Source of the DNA: Sphagnum compactum
Lineage: Eukaryota > Bryophyta > Sphagnopsida > Sphagnales
Assembly (NCBI GenBank): GCA_965153455.1
Contig: OZ234496.1
Coordinates: 1,612,001 to 1,676,000 of the forward strand
DNA length: 64,000 nucleotides
Direction of reading: 5' to 3'
The notes below the pieces were generated by a model. That model was not told the DNA's origin. It was given only the letters and a program-made list of their open reading frames with translations, and did no database searches. Of the stretch, positions 13,219 through 24,982 are shown one piece after another (positions within the stretch are counted from its first letter, which is position 1; every line of letters begins with the position of its first letter). The position numbers were made by a program, and so were the translations under genes.

Positions 13219-13440
13219 TCAATGTAGTTTTGTAATGTTGTTGATTGAAGGTGTATCTATCAACATGTCTATGTTAAAATCTCCAACTATTGTAGTTGGG
13301 CGATTTGTAGGAATTTGTTTTAATGTATTTTCTAAAATAGAAATGAAATAATTTGTTTGCATTTGTGGTGGTTTGTAGATTGCAATGATGTATACTTTTT
13401 TGTGTGTTTTTGTTGAGAAGTGTAATAATAAGTTTTGCAC
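13219..13440 (-). pseudogene. APE-type endonuclease fragment (LINE or Helentron-like)
   Basis: A 73-codon minus-strand frame reads VYIIAIYKPP, a spacer, then TTIVGDFNIDML. The IYKPP...GDFN(I)D pattern is the exonuclease-endonuclease-phosphatase fold motif of non-LTR retrotransposon endonucleases, with the catalytic Asp and Asn of GDFN present. The fragment is about a third of such a domain. No reverse transcriptase or Helitron Rep/helicase motif is seen on either side, so it is an isolated scrap. LINE origin is the default; Helentron endonucleases share the motif. Confidence 0.55.
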
Positions 13441-14272
13441 TTGTGTTAAGGGAGTAATTACTAGTGGTAATAGTCAGTTAGTATGTTTCTATTTACTTAG
13501 CTACTGTTTTAGGAATTACTAGTTAAATTACATAGTTTTTTTGAATTTGAATAAAACATAGGACTATTTTTTTTGAAGAATAACTTTGGAGAAGTTTTTT
13601 TTCAAATCTTGATCATAAGTTTTTGTTCAAGAAGCAAATTTAAACAGAGTAGCTAATTGTGAAGATTTTGTTCTAATGCAGAAGTTTGTTTAGATTTGAA
13701 CTAGAATGTGGAGAGATGGAAAATAGAATTGTAACTAAAAGTCTTAGGAGACAATTAGATTAGGTTTTATTACATGAACAAGTGGAAAATGGTGCTACCA
13801 TCAACAAAAATTTGAATACAGATCAAGAGGATGAACAATTTGTAACACTTATAATAGTTTTTCAATATAAACAAAGACATCCGTGGACAAAAAAAAGACC
13901 TGCAAGCCATAAAACGCCTCAAGCAATACCTATTATTTCTTGTAAAGTGTAAACTGGTGAAACACATAGGCACGCCAATAGTCTACAACGAAATTCTAAG
14001 AGAAAAGAGCGTCAAATTGAAAATGCAAACTCATAAGACAAAGGAATCAAGAATCTAAACCTCAAGAAAGAGTTGTGCTGGAATCACCAAGTCTAATGCA
14101 ACAATAAAACTTTAATGTTCTGATGTATGAAGAAGAACAAAGACTCAACAGGTTAGAAAGGGAGGAAATGGTACCAAGGTACAAATCTGCTTCACCTCCT
14201 TATTATCAAGAGGATTGTGAGAACGAAGAGTTTGAACAAAGAGCTTAGAATTTTGAACCTCCAATTTGTTAT
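13441..14272. other. Leader region of the first gypsy element, no gene recognised
   Basis: The region is AT-rich and changes to A/G-rich, lysine-codon-rich plus-strand sequence after about 13,740, which suggests the decayed 5' end of the gypsy gag region. I could not identify a 5' LTR end or a tRNA primer-binding site. Confidence 0.35.
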
Positions 14273-14722
14273 GTGGTTGAACAAGAAGCTGTAATTCAAG
14301 GTATCAAAATGTCCCGAAGAGTTGAGCCGATACTTGTAACTAAACAAGAAACTATAATCTTACCAAAAACAGAACCAATAATAGCACAAGGTGTACCTGT
14401 GGCTGTCATAATAAGGTATAGTGAACCCAGACTTAATCAGCAAAATGGAAGTATTGTTAGAGGAGTCTCAAGGGACTAAAGCAGAAGAATTCATAATGTG
14501 AATAGAATTCCACAACCTAACCCTCCACGATGCACATACTATCATCAAATTAGACATCAAATCAATGAATGTCCATTTATCAAAGATAATGTGAAGCAAG
14601 GATTTACTAAGCATTTCCAACATCTAAATCTAGAACCTGCAAGAGCAGAGAACCATGGATATAGTGAGCTAGAAGAATTGTACCATGAGAAAGTCAGAAT
14701 CCCAAATAGACTCAAAAAATAG
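14273..14722 (+). pseudogene. Gypsy 1 gag, amino-terminal part with a damaged zinc knuckle
   Basis: Two plus-strand frames (14,273-14,479 and 14,498-14,722) carry a Glu/Ile-rich stretch and then CTYYHQIRHQINECPF. This fits a CCHC knuckle (C-X2-C-X4-H-X4-C) in which the second Cys has become Tyr, a TGT to TAT change. The knuckle lies upstream of the capsid-like domain, whereas most gag proteins have it downstream. Further knuckle-like remnants do occur downstream, so this family may carry zinc knuckles on both sides of the capsid. Confidence 0.55.
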
Positions 14723-15010
14723 ATTTGGATAAATAACAAAGTGGAAATGAGAGCTCAGACTATGGCAGATGTAGTACCTATTTCTATAGCTCCTGCACCA
14801 AGTCTGTTACATCACAACAATGTTGGAATTACTTATCTAAGAACTTCCAATTTAAGAATAGAACCAATAAGATTTGTACCATTATATTTTGTGGCAATGC
14901 CTAAATCTATAATTACAGTTATTGAAACTCCATTTGTAATAGCACCAGCCCATATTATTATTAGTATGAGGTCCAAATCCTAGACTCCAAGGGAAACACA
15001 ACTTATCAAT

Positions 15011-15650
15011 GTGCATATAAAGATGCTTAAAGAGGTGGACATGATTTTTGTTGAACAACCATTAGATCCAAGAGGAGGAGGCTTAGACCCACTAAGACCA
15101 CCAGGACCATTAGGACCTCTAGGACCTTCAAGATATTTTGGATTGCCAAGGATGAATTCAGGCAAACCACCATTACCACCAAACAGGCCTTATTGTAGAC
15201 CACTTAATTATCTTGAGTATGTTAAGGATTCTAATCCAAATGCTCATGTCAGAGTTTTTAAAGCTGCCATTAGAACAAATGGTGGAACAGATGATGCAGA
15301 GATTGTTAATTTGTTTAATTTTACCTTTAGAGATATTATGTTTGACTGGTGTAACAATTACATGGGAGATTATCAAGGTTGTGCTTTTCCAGAATTGTAG
15401 TTAGTTTTTTATAAAAGGTATAAGAAAGTTCAAAATGATGAACAAGTTTACTTGTAGTTGAAGAACATGAACTAGGAGAAGAATGAAAAAGTGGAAGTTT
15501 ATTATGAAAGATTATTAAAGTTAACCAATAGTCTGCAACATAGGACAACAAACAGTTTCTTAACTATTATTTTCAGATCTGGATTATAACCATATCTGCG
15601 TGTAGCAATAGTAGGCATTCAAGAGAGAAACCCTGCAACGCCATAAGGAA
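15011..15650 (+). pseudogene. Gypsy 1 gag, capsid-like domain
   Basis: A Gly/Pro-rich linker (PPGPLGPLGPS) leads into RPLNYLEYVKDSNPNAHVRV and then AEIVNLFNFTFRDIMFDWCN, the pattern of the plant Retrotrans_gag domain. After a CAG to TAG stop near 15,400 the frame continues with FYKRYKKVQNDEQVYL, another stop, and VEVYYERLLKLTNSLQHRT. It would form the capsid of the virus-like particle; here it is non-functional. Only the longest open pieces are uninterrupted. Confidence 0.7.
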
Positions 15651-15734
15651 ACAACTTTGGTTTGTGAAAAAGGAATTTTTGAAGTAGAGGCTATAAGCAA
15701 TCTGTTAGTACCACAGAGTAGTAAAACAATATTA

Positions 15735-15990
15735 GCTCAAAAACCTCAGACAATTACAAAGAAAATAGGAATGTACTATACAAATTGTCATAGGACAAAA
15801 CATAATGTTGAAACGTATAGAGTCAAAAGAAAATAAGACCATGTTCTTGTAGTTTCTGAGGTTACTACTCAACATATTAAAGTACATAAACCTATGAGGT
15901 ATTCTTGTCATATTTGTGGTGACAAAACACAAGATCATAAATTATCCTAAGTACAGTGACATGCAAAATATGTTTAAAAGCAAAGGAGTG
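15735..15990 (+). pseudogene. Gypsy 1 gag, downstream zinc-knuckle remnants
   Basis: The frame gives MYYTNCHRTKHNVETYRVK, which aligns to a CCHC knuckle with two Cys changed to Tyr. It then gives YSCHICGDKTQDHK, which keeps C-X2-C but slips frame before the rest of the second knuckle. In the neighbouring frame INYPKYSDMQNMF continues the family sequence. This is the nucleocapsid-like part of gag, frameshifted and hit by G-to-A changes. Confidence 0.5.
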
Positions 15991-16338
15991 AAGACTACAG
16001 AGAAACCATTTGCGATGGAGCTTAAGGTTATCAATCCTTCAATCCATATGGTGGATGTCAACATGGCCAATTACTAGGAACAAGGTTACTAAAGAACATG
16101 TGTTCAAGGATAGAGAACCAATCAAGAAGAAGTTTGTTGTTGACTAGGAAGAGGAGTAGAAATGACAACAATCTTTTGTCAAGATTATATAGGAGAAGTA
16201 AACAAAAAACCCACCAAAGAATCTAACTCAAAAGGAGAAAACATAATGGAATACAAGTTGGGCAGGATTACCAAAGGCTAAGGTGTCCACAAAACCAATT
16301 GTATCACAAAATCTACTGTTATTCCTAACAGCAAAGTT

Positions 16339-17210
16339 ATGTCTATGGAACAGATATTCCAAGATATTAATAAACAGATGCTAGAAACTACCTATACCCT
16401 AAGGTTAGGTCAACTATTGAAAATAGCACCAGATTTTAAGAAGTACATGTGGCAAAAACTAAAGCCAAAAAAACCCAATATAGTTATTAAAGTGATATCA
16501 GAGCCTAGTGTAGCCACAGTGATTGAGACACATTTTGAAGTACACATTGCAACTACAAAGGTAGATAACTAGATGGTAGTTATCCAAGTACAAGTTGGGA
16601 AGAACATTGTGGAGGATGTTTTGATAAATGGAGGGGCAAGTATAAACATCATAACAAAAAACCTCAGAACAAAATTAGGTTTAACTAAACCAAGCCAGCT
16701 CCATATCACCTCAGAATGGTAGATTAGAATATGACCAGACTTTTAGGAATCATAAAAAATTTGAAAATTCACATACATGGTATACCATATGTAGCCACAT
16801 TTATTGTTTTGAAAAACAGTGTGGTAGATTCTAACTATTTTATGTTGTTAAGAAGACCTTGGCTCAAAGATGCAAAGGTTACACATCACTAGGGGAACAA
16901 TGTGATTACCTTTCAAGGCAATGGAATAGTCAAAACAATATCAGTTAACAAGAAATTAGGAGTAGAAACCAGAAGGCCTCAAGTACTTATTTGTTATGAC
17001 TTGTTGGAGGGGCTAACAAACAAAGAGGAAGATCTGATTTTTGAAACAAAACCAAAGTTATTCTCAATTGGCACAAACATTATCTCAAATAAAACAGTTT
17101 TATTGTTGAATGCTAGAATGTTAGAGATCGTAATCAATGAAAAATCTAGACCACAAGGGACATTAGATCAAGGAGCAGCAAAAGTGGTACTTCAACAACA
17201 AAAACAATAG
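16339..17210 (+). pseudogene. Gypsy 1 aspartic protease region, catalytic Asp lost
   Basis: A frame beginning MEQIFQDINKQMLETTYTLR leads to VIQVQVGKNIVEDVLINGGA. In retroelement proteases the motif is L(I/V)D(S/G)G(A/S). Here codon 16,627-16,629 is AAT, so the catalytic Asp is Asn, a single G-to-A change. A stop and frame slips follow, then GNGIVKTISVNKKLGVETRR at 16,902 onwards in an open 102-codon piece. The protease would process Gag-Pol; this copy cannot. Confidence 0.7.
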
Positions 17211-17458
17211 ACTTTTATGTCAAACCAAAGATATCATTGGAAGATAAGGTTTATCCAGAAACCTATTACCATCATAGCCAAGCTGATATTGAAGTGGATG
17301 AGACACTAGCAAAAATACAGGTATAGAATCTTCAAATATCAGTTTGGACTTTGACTGAAGAATAACAGCTTGTTAAGCTGAATCTTGGCACAAAGGAAAA
17401 TCCATAGTACATCAAAGTTAATGCACAATCGACAAAGGAGAAATTTGAGGAGCTTCAG

Positions 17459-18425
17459 ATGTTACCCAAAGAGTTCAAAGATGTGTTTATTTGGACTTAT
17501 AAGGATATGAAAGGCATACCTCCAGAGTTAGTTCAACACAAAATTGAATTAGACACTTCACTCCCACTAACACATCAAGCAAGGTACAAATTGAACCCTA
17601 ATTATGTTACAGTTGTGAAACATGATATTGACAAACTATTAGCAATAAGATTCATTCAACCAGTAGAGGAGGCTACATGGTTATCACCTATAGTGGTAGT
17701 GCCTAAGAAGAATGGAAAATTGAGAATTTGTGTGGATTTCAAGAAGCTAAATAAGGCAACCAAAAAATATCCTTATCTTTTGCCATTTTTTGATGAGGTA
17801 CTAAACATTGTAGCAAGGTATGAAGCCTATTCATTTTTAGATGGATACTTAGGATACCATCATATTTTTATAGCCCCTGAGGATAAATACGAAACAACTT
17901 TTGTAACAAATTGGGGAGCTTTGGATGGTGATGCCATTTGGTGTTAAAAATGGGCCACCAACTTTCTCGAGAACGGTCAGCAAAGCCTTCAGAGAGTACT
18001 TAAACTAGTTTATGAAGATATTTCTAGATGACTTCATGGTCTATAGTGATATGGAAAGTCATTTGATGAAGCTCAGACTTTGCTTTCAAAAATGCAGAAA
18101 ATATAGAATCAATCTTAACCTAGATAAATGTGCCTTGATGGTATTTTCAGGATTGATTTTAGGGTTCATAGTTTCCAAGGAAGGAAAAATACTAGACCCT
18201 AAGAAGGTTCAGGCAATAGTGAATATGTCAATACCTACAAATCCACAGCAAATTCAAGTCTTTAATGGTATGGTTCGGTTTTATAGATGTTTCATCAAGA
18301 ACTTTGTTTTTATCATGGCACTAATCACAAAGTTGATGAAGAAGACAAAACCTTTTAATGGACCACATAATGTCAAAAAGCTTGGGATCAAATCAAGTAG
18401 AAATACATGGAAGCACCAATTTTGA
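17459..18425 (+). pseudogene. Gypsy 1 reverse transcriptase
   Basis: The piece at 17,459-17,947 contains EFKDVFIWTYKDMKGIPPEL, ATWLSPIVVVPKKNGKLRIC and VDFKKLN, then YSFLDGYLGYHHI, all classical Ty3/gypsy RT blocks. Near 17,920-17,945 a frameshift breaks the MPFGVKNGPPTF block, which survives in another frame. The second piece (18,012-18,425) has MKIFLDDFMVYSD with the paired catalytic Asp at 18,027-18,032, and ILGFIVSKEG. The palm residues are intact but the reading frame is not. Confidence 0.85.
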
Positions 18426-18429
18426 TACC

Positions 18430-18922
18430 TCCAAATTGGAAATTGTAATTTCATGTTCATACAGATGCATGATTATTAGTAATAGGTGTAATGGTGGCAT
18501 AAAACCCAACTAGTAAATATGACCAACCTATAGTATATGCCTCTAGACAGTTAAATAAAACAGAGTAGAATTATATTACTGCAGAGAAATAAACCTTAAC
18601 AATGGTTTATGTTCTACATAAGTTCAAACAATTTTTGTTGCGAAACAAATTTCTCTTATATGTAGACCACATGGCTTTGGTATACTTGGTCAACAAAGCA
18701 TAGGTGTCTAGAAGGATAGCCAAATGGCTATTGTTATTTTTGGATTATGAATTTATAGTAGTCTACAAGCTTGGTAGAACACATGTGGTAGCTAATGTTT
18801 TATCTAGATTACTTAATAGTTCAGAACCATTGGAAGTCCTAAATCAAACTATAGATGTATCACTATTCTCTGTAGAACCTATATGGATGCAAGAAGTGAA
18901 GAGTTATTTGGAGACAGGTTAG
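18430..18922 (+). pseudogene. Gypsy 1 RNase H
   Basis: Successive pieces separated by TAG codons read FHVHTDA, YASRQLNKTE, TAEK, LTMVYVLHKFKQFLL, VDHMALVYLVNKA and KWLLLFLDYEFIVVYKLGR, ending with ANVLSRL. This is the gypsy RNase H domain with the first catalytic Asp (HTDA) kept and the Glu of the AEKEAL block next to a stop. Confidence 0.8.
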
Positions 18923-20100
18923 ATGTTTAAAACTATGAATTTAGCTCATAAACAAAAGTTGGCCAGAAAGTCAACACCCTTTATTTTAAAAGAAGGAATA
19001 ATGTACAAAGTGGAACAAGACAACAAAATGCGTAGATGTTTGACCACCTCAGAAGCACAAATTATTTAGAAAGACCTACATGAAGGAGTGGCAAGAAGAC
19101 ATTTTGCTGCAGATATTATTGTAAAGAAAATTTTAGATGCAGGATATTAGTGACTAACTCTATTCAAGGATACTCGTGAATTTTACAGCTATCAAAAAAT
19201 TGGAGGACTAAAAATAAAAAGTTTGGCCAAATTGGTAGCAACACTTCCAGAATAACCTTTTATGACGTGAGGTCCAGATTTTATAGTTCCAATTAAACCA
19301 GCAAACAGATTAATAGGAAACAGATACACTTTGGTAGCTATAGATTATGCAACTAAGAGGGTAGAGGTAAAGGCATTCATAACCAATACTACAATAGTTA
19401 CAACCAGATTCCTATATGAGTATATTTTGACTAGATTTGGATGTCCATTGACCATAGTTATAGATCAAGGAGTACATTTCATCAACGATACAATCAAATA
19501 TCTAACAAAAATATTTTTGTTGAAACATGTTAGTTGAACTACCTATTATCCATAGGGAAGTGGACAAGCAAAATCTACTAACAAAGTCATTGGTAGGCTT
19601 TTGACCAAGTTAGTCAATGAGAAAAAAAATAGACTAGGATGAACATTTGTCCACAATTTTGTTTTCATATAGGACTGTTTATAAGGTGGCAACATGTTAC
19701 ACACCTTACCAGTTAGTCTATGGTTTGCATCCTTTAATGCCAACAAAATATGTTCTACCGGCTATTAGGGGACCAAAGAGATGTAGAACCAACCATAGTA
19801 TTAACTACTAGAATTACAGAGCTAAAAAAGTTACTAGAAAACTGATTGGAAGCTCAAAACAAGGTTGGAGAAAATCAGTGGAACAGATTTTTGTGAAGTT
19901 TGTAGCAAAACACAAAGAAGAAGTTTCAATTTGGAAATTATGTTTTCTGGTTTCCCAAGGGAGAAAAAAAACATCTGGGCAAATTCAAGAAAAGATGGTT
20001 TGGACCATTTAAAGTACAACATTGCTTACCCAATAACATAGTTTTTCTTACTTCTGTTAACAATTTTGAACCAGATTTAGTTTTGGTCAATGTTAATAAG
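18923..20100 (+). pseudogene. Gypsy 1 integrase, third catalytic residue changed
   Basis: The HHCC zinc-binding part survives as LHEGVARRHFAADIIVKKIL, with its Cys pair degraded. The catalytic core has GPDFIVPIKPANRLIG, YTLVAIDYATKRVEVKAFI and TRFGCPLTIVIDQGVHFIND. The third acidic residue falls in GQAKSTNKVIGRLL, where codon 19,571-19,573 is AAA; the family has GQAES, so Glu has become Lys by G to A. Many stops follow. The C-terminal segment NVNKLKPY marks the end of pol. Confidence 0.8.
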
Positions 20101-20400
20101 TTGAAACCATACAGATATGTAGATCACACATTGAAGGTGAGTCAAAGTTTAGACAATCAGAAATTTTTAAAGTCTATAGATTTTGACCATAGGGAAGAGA
20201 CATTTGATGAGGATTCAAAAGATCAAAGAAAAACAAAGATCATTGGGACTAATCAGATAATAATACCAGAACAAGCCTCAGTAAATCTAATGAATCAACA
20301 AGTTATGAAATTATTCACAGATCGTGATTATATAGTGTCACAATCACAGGATTATGGTAAGATAAGTCTATCACATCATAACAAAATTTTGCTGATTTAA
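20083..20400 (+). pseudogene. Gypsy 1 integrase C-terminal tail
   Basis: An open 105-codon piece starts with VNVNKLKPYRYVDHTLKV, the typical end of gypsy integrases, and continues with an acidic tail (DHREETFDEDSKDQRKTK). I see no chromodomain, so the element is not a clear chromovirus. Confidence 0.6.
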
Positions 20401-20729
20401 TGACTCAGCATAGGACAAATTAAGTCTGTAGTGTAAACAACACCATGTCATCATATTTAGAGCTATCATAAAAAAAACCCAGTGCCACATCTACATAGTT
20501 TCTAGGTCAACAAGCATTTACTACAGCCCATGTTGTTGTCAATATGAACTTTCACAAGAGACGACAAGTGTCAAAAAATAGGGAAAACGTAATCATCATT
20601 AAAATGCTAACCCTAAAGCAAAAAATGAAACGGCACTTTATGAAACGAGATGATTACGTTTCAGAAGGTGACAAAGAACAAAATGCCTATTCATTTTCGT
20701 CTTCTACAAGGAAGTTACTATTTTTTTTG

Positions 20730-21921
20730 TTTCCAAAATGAATGCAGAAGAAAGTTTTATGGAGAATTTGCAAAGATAGTATAGAGAGAAAATACAAAAG
20801 TTGAGAGAAAAACAAGAAAGATAAAAAGAATAGTAGAGATTTGCAAATATTTTGCCTCTATAGTCTAGGTCTTCAAAAAGAGGTCCGCCATGTCTTTCTT
20901 TTATGTATTCTTCTTCTTCCTTTCAGAGATCTTCTCTAACATCTAAATTTGAAAAAGCCTTTGAAGAAATTAGAAAAAACGATAGAGATTGCAGGGAAAG
21001 TTTGAGGAGATATAGTTTCAAGAAGCCTAGAAGATAGGCAAGTCTTAGTGAACAAGTTGATCTCATTTTCATTTTTGATTCTGAAGAAGAAAAGTAAAAG
21101 GACAATTGCAACAGGAACAAGACGTGCCATTACATCAAGAAGAGCCTACCTAGGTTTAGATTCCAAAGAACGTCCATATTCCTAATAAGAAGTGCACAAA
21201 AAGAACAAATCAGCAAGCAATGGCTGCAAATCTGTGTGGGAAGAAGGTGTAGACTCACCAAGATGATGAGGTTAAGTATGTTTTTACTCCTACATAGCAG
21301 AGTTATAATTGCAACCTGAAGAATATTTTGATTTGGACAAGCTCTAGAGAGGAAGAGAAAGCTTGGGCAAACAGAGCTGGATTGGTAGGTCTATTTAAAG
21401 TTGAGTGGAAGACTCCCCACCACAACATTTTGGTTGAATTTTTAAACAACTAGAAGTTGGATTTTAAACATAACATAATCAAGGTCATGTTGGGGGAAGA
21501 GTAGAAAGTTATAGACAAACATTTGTTGGCAAAGGTTTTAAAAATCTGCCATATAGGATAAACAAAAGCGGACCAAGCAGAAATGTCAGATGTTAGAGTA
21601 GCATTGGCAGACGTAGCTAATAGAATCCTAGGTACTTACAACACCAATGAAAGGTGGGTTGTAAAGAAGATGAGGTCAGAGTATGCCAATAGAATTGCTA
21701 TTATTTTGCCCATTATCTACCAAAAAGATAAGGTGCAATATTTTAGCAATAAGTCTACTATGATGATTTCTAGAGCAGATCATGGAGAGTCTATCAATTG
21801 GTTTACAATTATGTATTCTCAATCGGTTAAGGAATTGATCAAATGGGCAAAATGTCAGAAAAACATGATTGAGGGAATAGCCAAAAGAGAACCAAAAAAA
21901 CATGTATGCCATTCTACCATA
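20730..21921 (+). pseudogene. Extra ORF downstream of gypsy 1 pol, first part
   Basis: After pol, plus-strand coding-like sequence continues with the same lysine-rich, TAG-riddled character. A frame starting near an ATG at 20,739 gives KFEKAFEEIRKNDRDCRESL. The best open piece (21,583-21,921) encodes SDVRVALADVANRILGTYN, NERWVVKKMRSEYANRIAII and SINWFTIMYSQSVKELIKWA. The family is unknown to me; some plant gypsy lineages carry such additional ORFs. The CACTA insertion cuts this frame after codon ATA at 21,919-21,921 and it resumes in frame at 45,039. Confidence 0.55.
21919..21921. repeat. CACTA target-site duplication, left copy (ATA)
   Basis: ATA directly precedes CACTACTACA and is repeated directly after the right terminus at 45,036-45,038. 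Three base pairs is the CACTA duplication length. Confidence 0.88.
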
Positions 21922-21940
21922 CACTACTACATATTGTGCC

Positions 21941-22405
21941 TTTTTGCGAAAGGGCCAAACAAAAAACCTGAAGGGTTTGCGAAGCAAAAACAACCTGCCA
22001 TATTTGCGATGCGACACACATCGCAACTTGTGCAGCACCACCCATCGCTAATTTATAATGTACCTTATTTCATCGCAGCACTTTTACGACATATACCACA
22101 AACAAAACTTTGCGACCCGCTCAGTCTTCATCCACCCTAACGATATTCCACACTTCGCAACGTTTAATCATACTCAAAACATCGCACATTTTACAATACA
22201 CAAAGTATCGCTACAAATTTTGAGAGTCACAAGACATCGCAAGCTTGCGTTATTCAGCGCCTCGCATTTTGCGTTTGAATATGTATCGCAAACCTCATCA
22301 CAAATTTTTACAAAACTTTCCGATGGTGTACGTATCGCAAGTTGCGATGTGCGTTAGCTCGCAAATTAGTGAAAAGGTTACTGGAGAAGGAAGTTTCGCA
22401 AAAGG
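21941..22405. promoter_or_regulatory. Left subterminal array of TTGCGA/TCGCAA motifs
   Basis: At least a dozen exact TTGCGA or TCGCAA hexamers occur in both orientations, often as TTTGCGAAG, CATCGCAA or the paired form TATCGCAAGTTGCGATG. In En/Spm-type elements the TNPA protein binds short motifs repeated in both orientations near the ends, so these are the likely binding sites of the TNPA-like protein encoded here. Assignment is by position and density. Confidence 0.8.
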
Positions 22406-22685
22406 TTTCGCAATGTCATCTGATTCCCAAAACACCATAAAAAAAAATAAAAAAATCTTTTAAACCAAATGGAAGCTATAAATCCACTTAACCATTATTA
22501 TAATCTATTTTGCCTTGGCAAACTAAGTGAAAATATCAGTAAAGTACGCATAGCAGTGCTCCTATTCTTAAAAATAAAATTACACAATGGAGCAGAATAG
22601 GTAGAAAATGACACAATGAACATTGTGCAGTAATATAGAACCACAAGCCTCAATGGCAATTTGCATAAAAATAATGAGTAGTACA
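22406..22685. other. Downstream region of the transposase gene
   Basis: An AT-rich spacer between the transposase stop codon (minus strand) and the left subterminal array. It probably holds the transposase 3' UTR. No gene is recognised. Confidence 0.5.
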
Positions 22686-24982
22686 TTATACATGGTCATC
22701 ATCCACCTCAGAGGTTGTAAACACAACCTCTGGTTTCTCACCTAGAATAGAACGGGACCGTGGCACATATGTGACAACAAGTGACCACTCCTCTGGGTTT
22801 GGGGGATAAGGAAGATAAAAGCATTGTTCTACATGACTGGGAAAAGTAAATGGCTCTGAAGTTTGCCAATGAGATGGCTGATAACTGGTGGCAGATGTCT
22901 TTAACCGTGTGTGTCCGCACTCATCCTGAACTACAGTGCAATTTGCACCAGCAAGGTTCACTTTAAACCACTTGCACTTAAACACATACTCTTCAAACTT
23001 TGAATGTGCATCATAAGATACCACCAAAATCTCTTCCAGCTTTCCATAATGTGGCACAATATCTCGAACAATATTCCTGTCATGCCGACTGCTTTTAGAG
23101 TCCTGAATGAATTGCCCTTGAACTCCACAGTCAAAGGTGCGGCCCGTCTTTTCATCCAAACTGGAAATCCTGAAATTAATATTGTGTTAGGCATTGTGAG
23201 TCAACAACTTATATGATAATAGAAACTTCATGCCCACAAAAATCATCCTAGAACATTCTAAAAAACTTGTCTGGAATGTGAAGATGAGTTAATATGCCTA
23301 ATGAAATAGAAAAAATAAATACCTGAAATGTCTTCCTTGTGTCCACATTGCTGAACGTGTTGTCACAACTCTCAGTGGTCCATGAACAATGGTGCGAACA
23401 TCATCTGTGATCTCTGGAAAACATGCTATACTTTCTCCTTGTGCCAACAATTGATCCACTTCAGCCAACTTCTCTTTCATGTACTTATGAAACGTAGGAA
23501 AAATCCTTGATCTCCCACTCATACTTTTGGCATTCTCATAAAAGTTCCTCCACTCTCCATGACATTGCTATTATTCAACATGAATGTGGTCAGCTGAATT
23601 AACTCTGTAGGTAATAACATACGTGTTTTGATGGCACCAGTCAAACGGTCTTCCTCCTCTTCTCTTTCCTCCATCCAGACATGAGGACATGATGGATCTA
23701 TAGTGGCCAAGATGTTGGTGCAATAAAACATGCTCTCTGCTGCCAAGTGTCCTGTTGCCATGCTTCCCTCCACTCATGCATGGTTACGGACATAACCCTT
23801 TAATACTGCCATATATCTTTCAAGCCAATACATCCACCGACAATGCACAGGACCAGCAATGGCTATTTCATCCACAAGGTGAACTAGTAAATGCACTTGA
23901 CAATCAAAAAATGATGGAGGGAAGGCCTTTTCCAACTTGCATACCACCTCTGCTGCTATTACCCTCATTCTTGGAATCTCCTCTACAAATAACTCCTTTG
24001 AGCATACCCATCTCAATAGATATCCCAGTGACCAAAGAGCATTTTGTACTTCTGCACTGGTTAAGCCTATTATTGCCACAGGCAATATGTGCTACAGTAA
24101 ACGATGATAGTCATGTGTCTTGAGATACCTTGGCCACTTGTGGTCATCGTCCCTACCAAAAGCTTTTTGAAGATTAGCTCCATAACCTACAACAAGGATC
24201 CATAAAATTATACAAAAGTATTCTAGACATCCAACATATAACATTCTATACTTCAAACTCTTTTTCCAGTATAAGGCATACAGATTTAAATATAAATAAA
24301 AGCAACAGAGTACTTCTAAATTCAACCTTTGCCATCAAAGTTCAAACCTGTAGGGAATCGCATCTCTCCTATGCGATTTCGAAAGTCTTTTCTTTCCTGT
24401 GTAGTAAGTGTCCATGGAGCTGATGGTCGTTGCTCAATACCTGTGTTAGGATCAACAGTAATCCACACATCGGGATGCCTTTCAAAATCCTCACAGGCCT
24501 CCCTAAAGTTACTGTCCTTCTCTCCATAGAGCTGTTTTATGATAGCCTTTCCCACATTTCCCTCAATGTGCATGGGGTCCAAGAGATGACGTATTTTCAG
24601 CTCACCCCAGTAGGGCAAGCTGTTGAGTATACCCCACCTTGTCAATCCACTACCCTCAAACACCATAGAATCATTTGGGTCAATAACTCTATTGGCCACA
24701 TCCCTCCAATATGCAAAAGTGGTAGGTTCTGGAATATCACGCTCATCACCATAAGGCATGTCAAAAGATGAAAATAAAAGTGGGTCTGATCTCATATCAT
24801 GTCCCAGTGGAAGAAACTTTGTATGGCCAAGGTAAACAATTTTGCGAAGATGGCTTGAGTATTTAGCCATGTCCTCCAAACTTGGGCCACATGTAGAGCA
24901 GGCCTTGTAGCCTTGAGTTTGCAGCCCACTTACAAAACCAAACCCTGATTGTAGAAGAACTGAATATTAGAACAACAAACAA

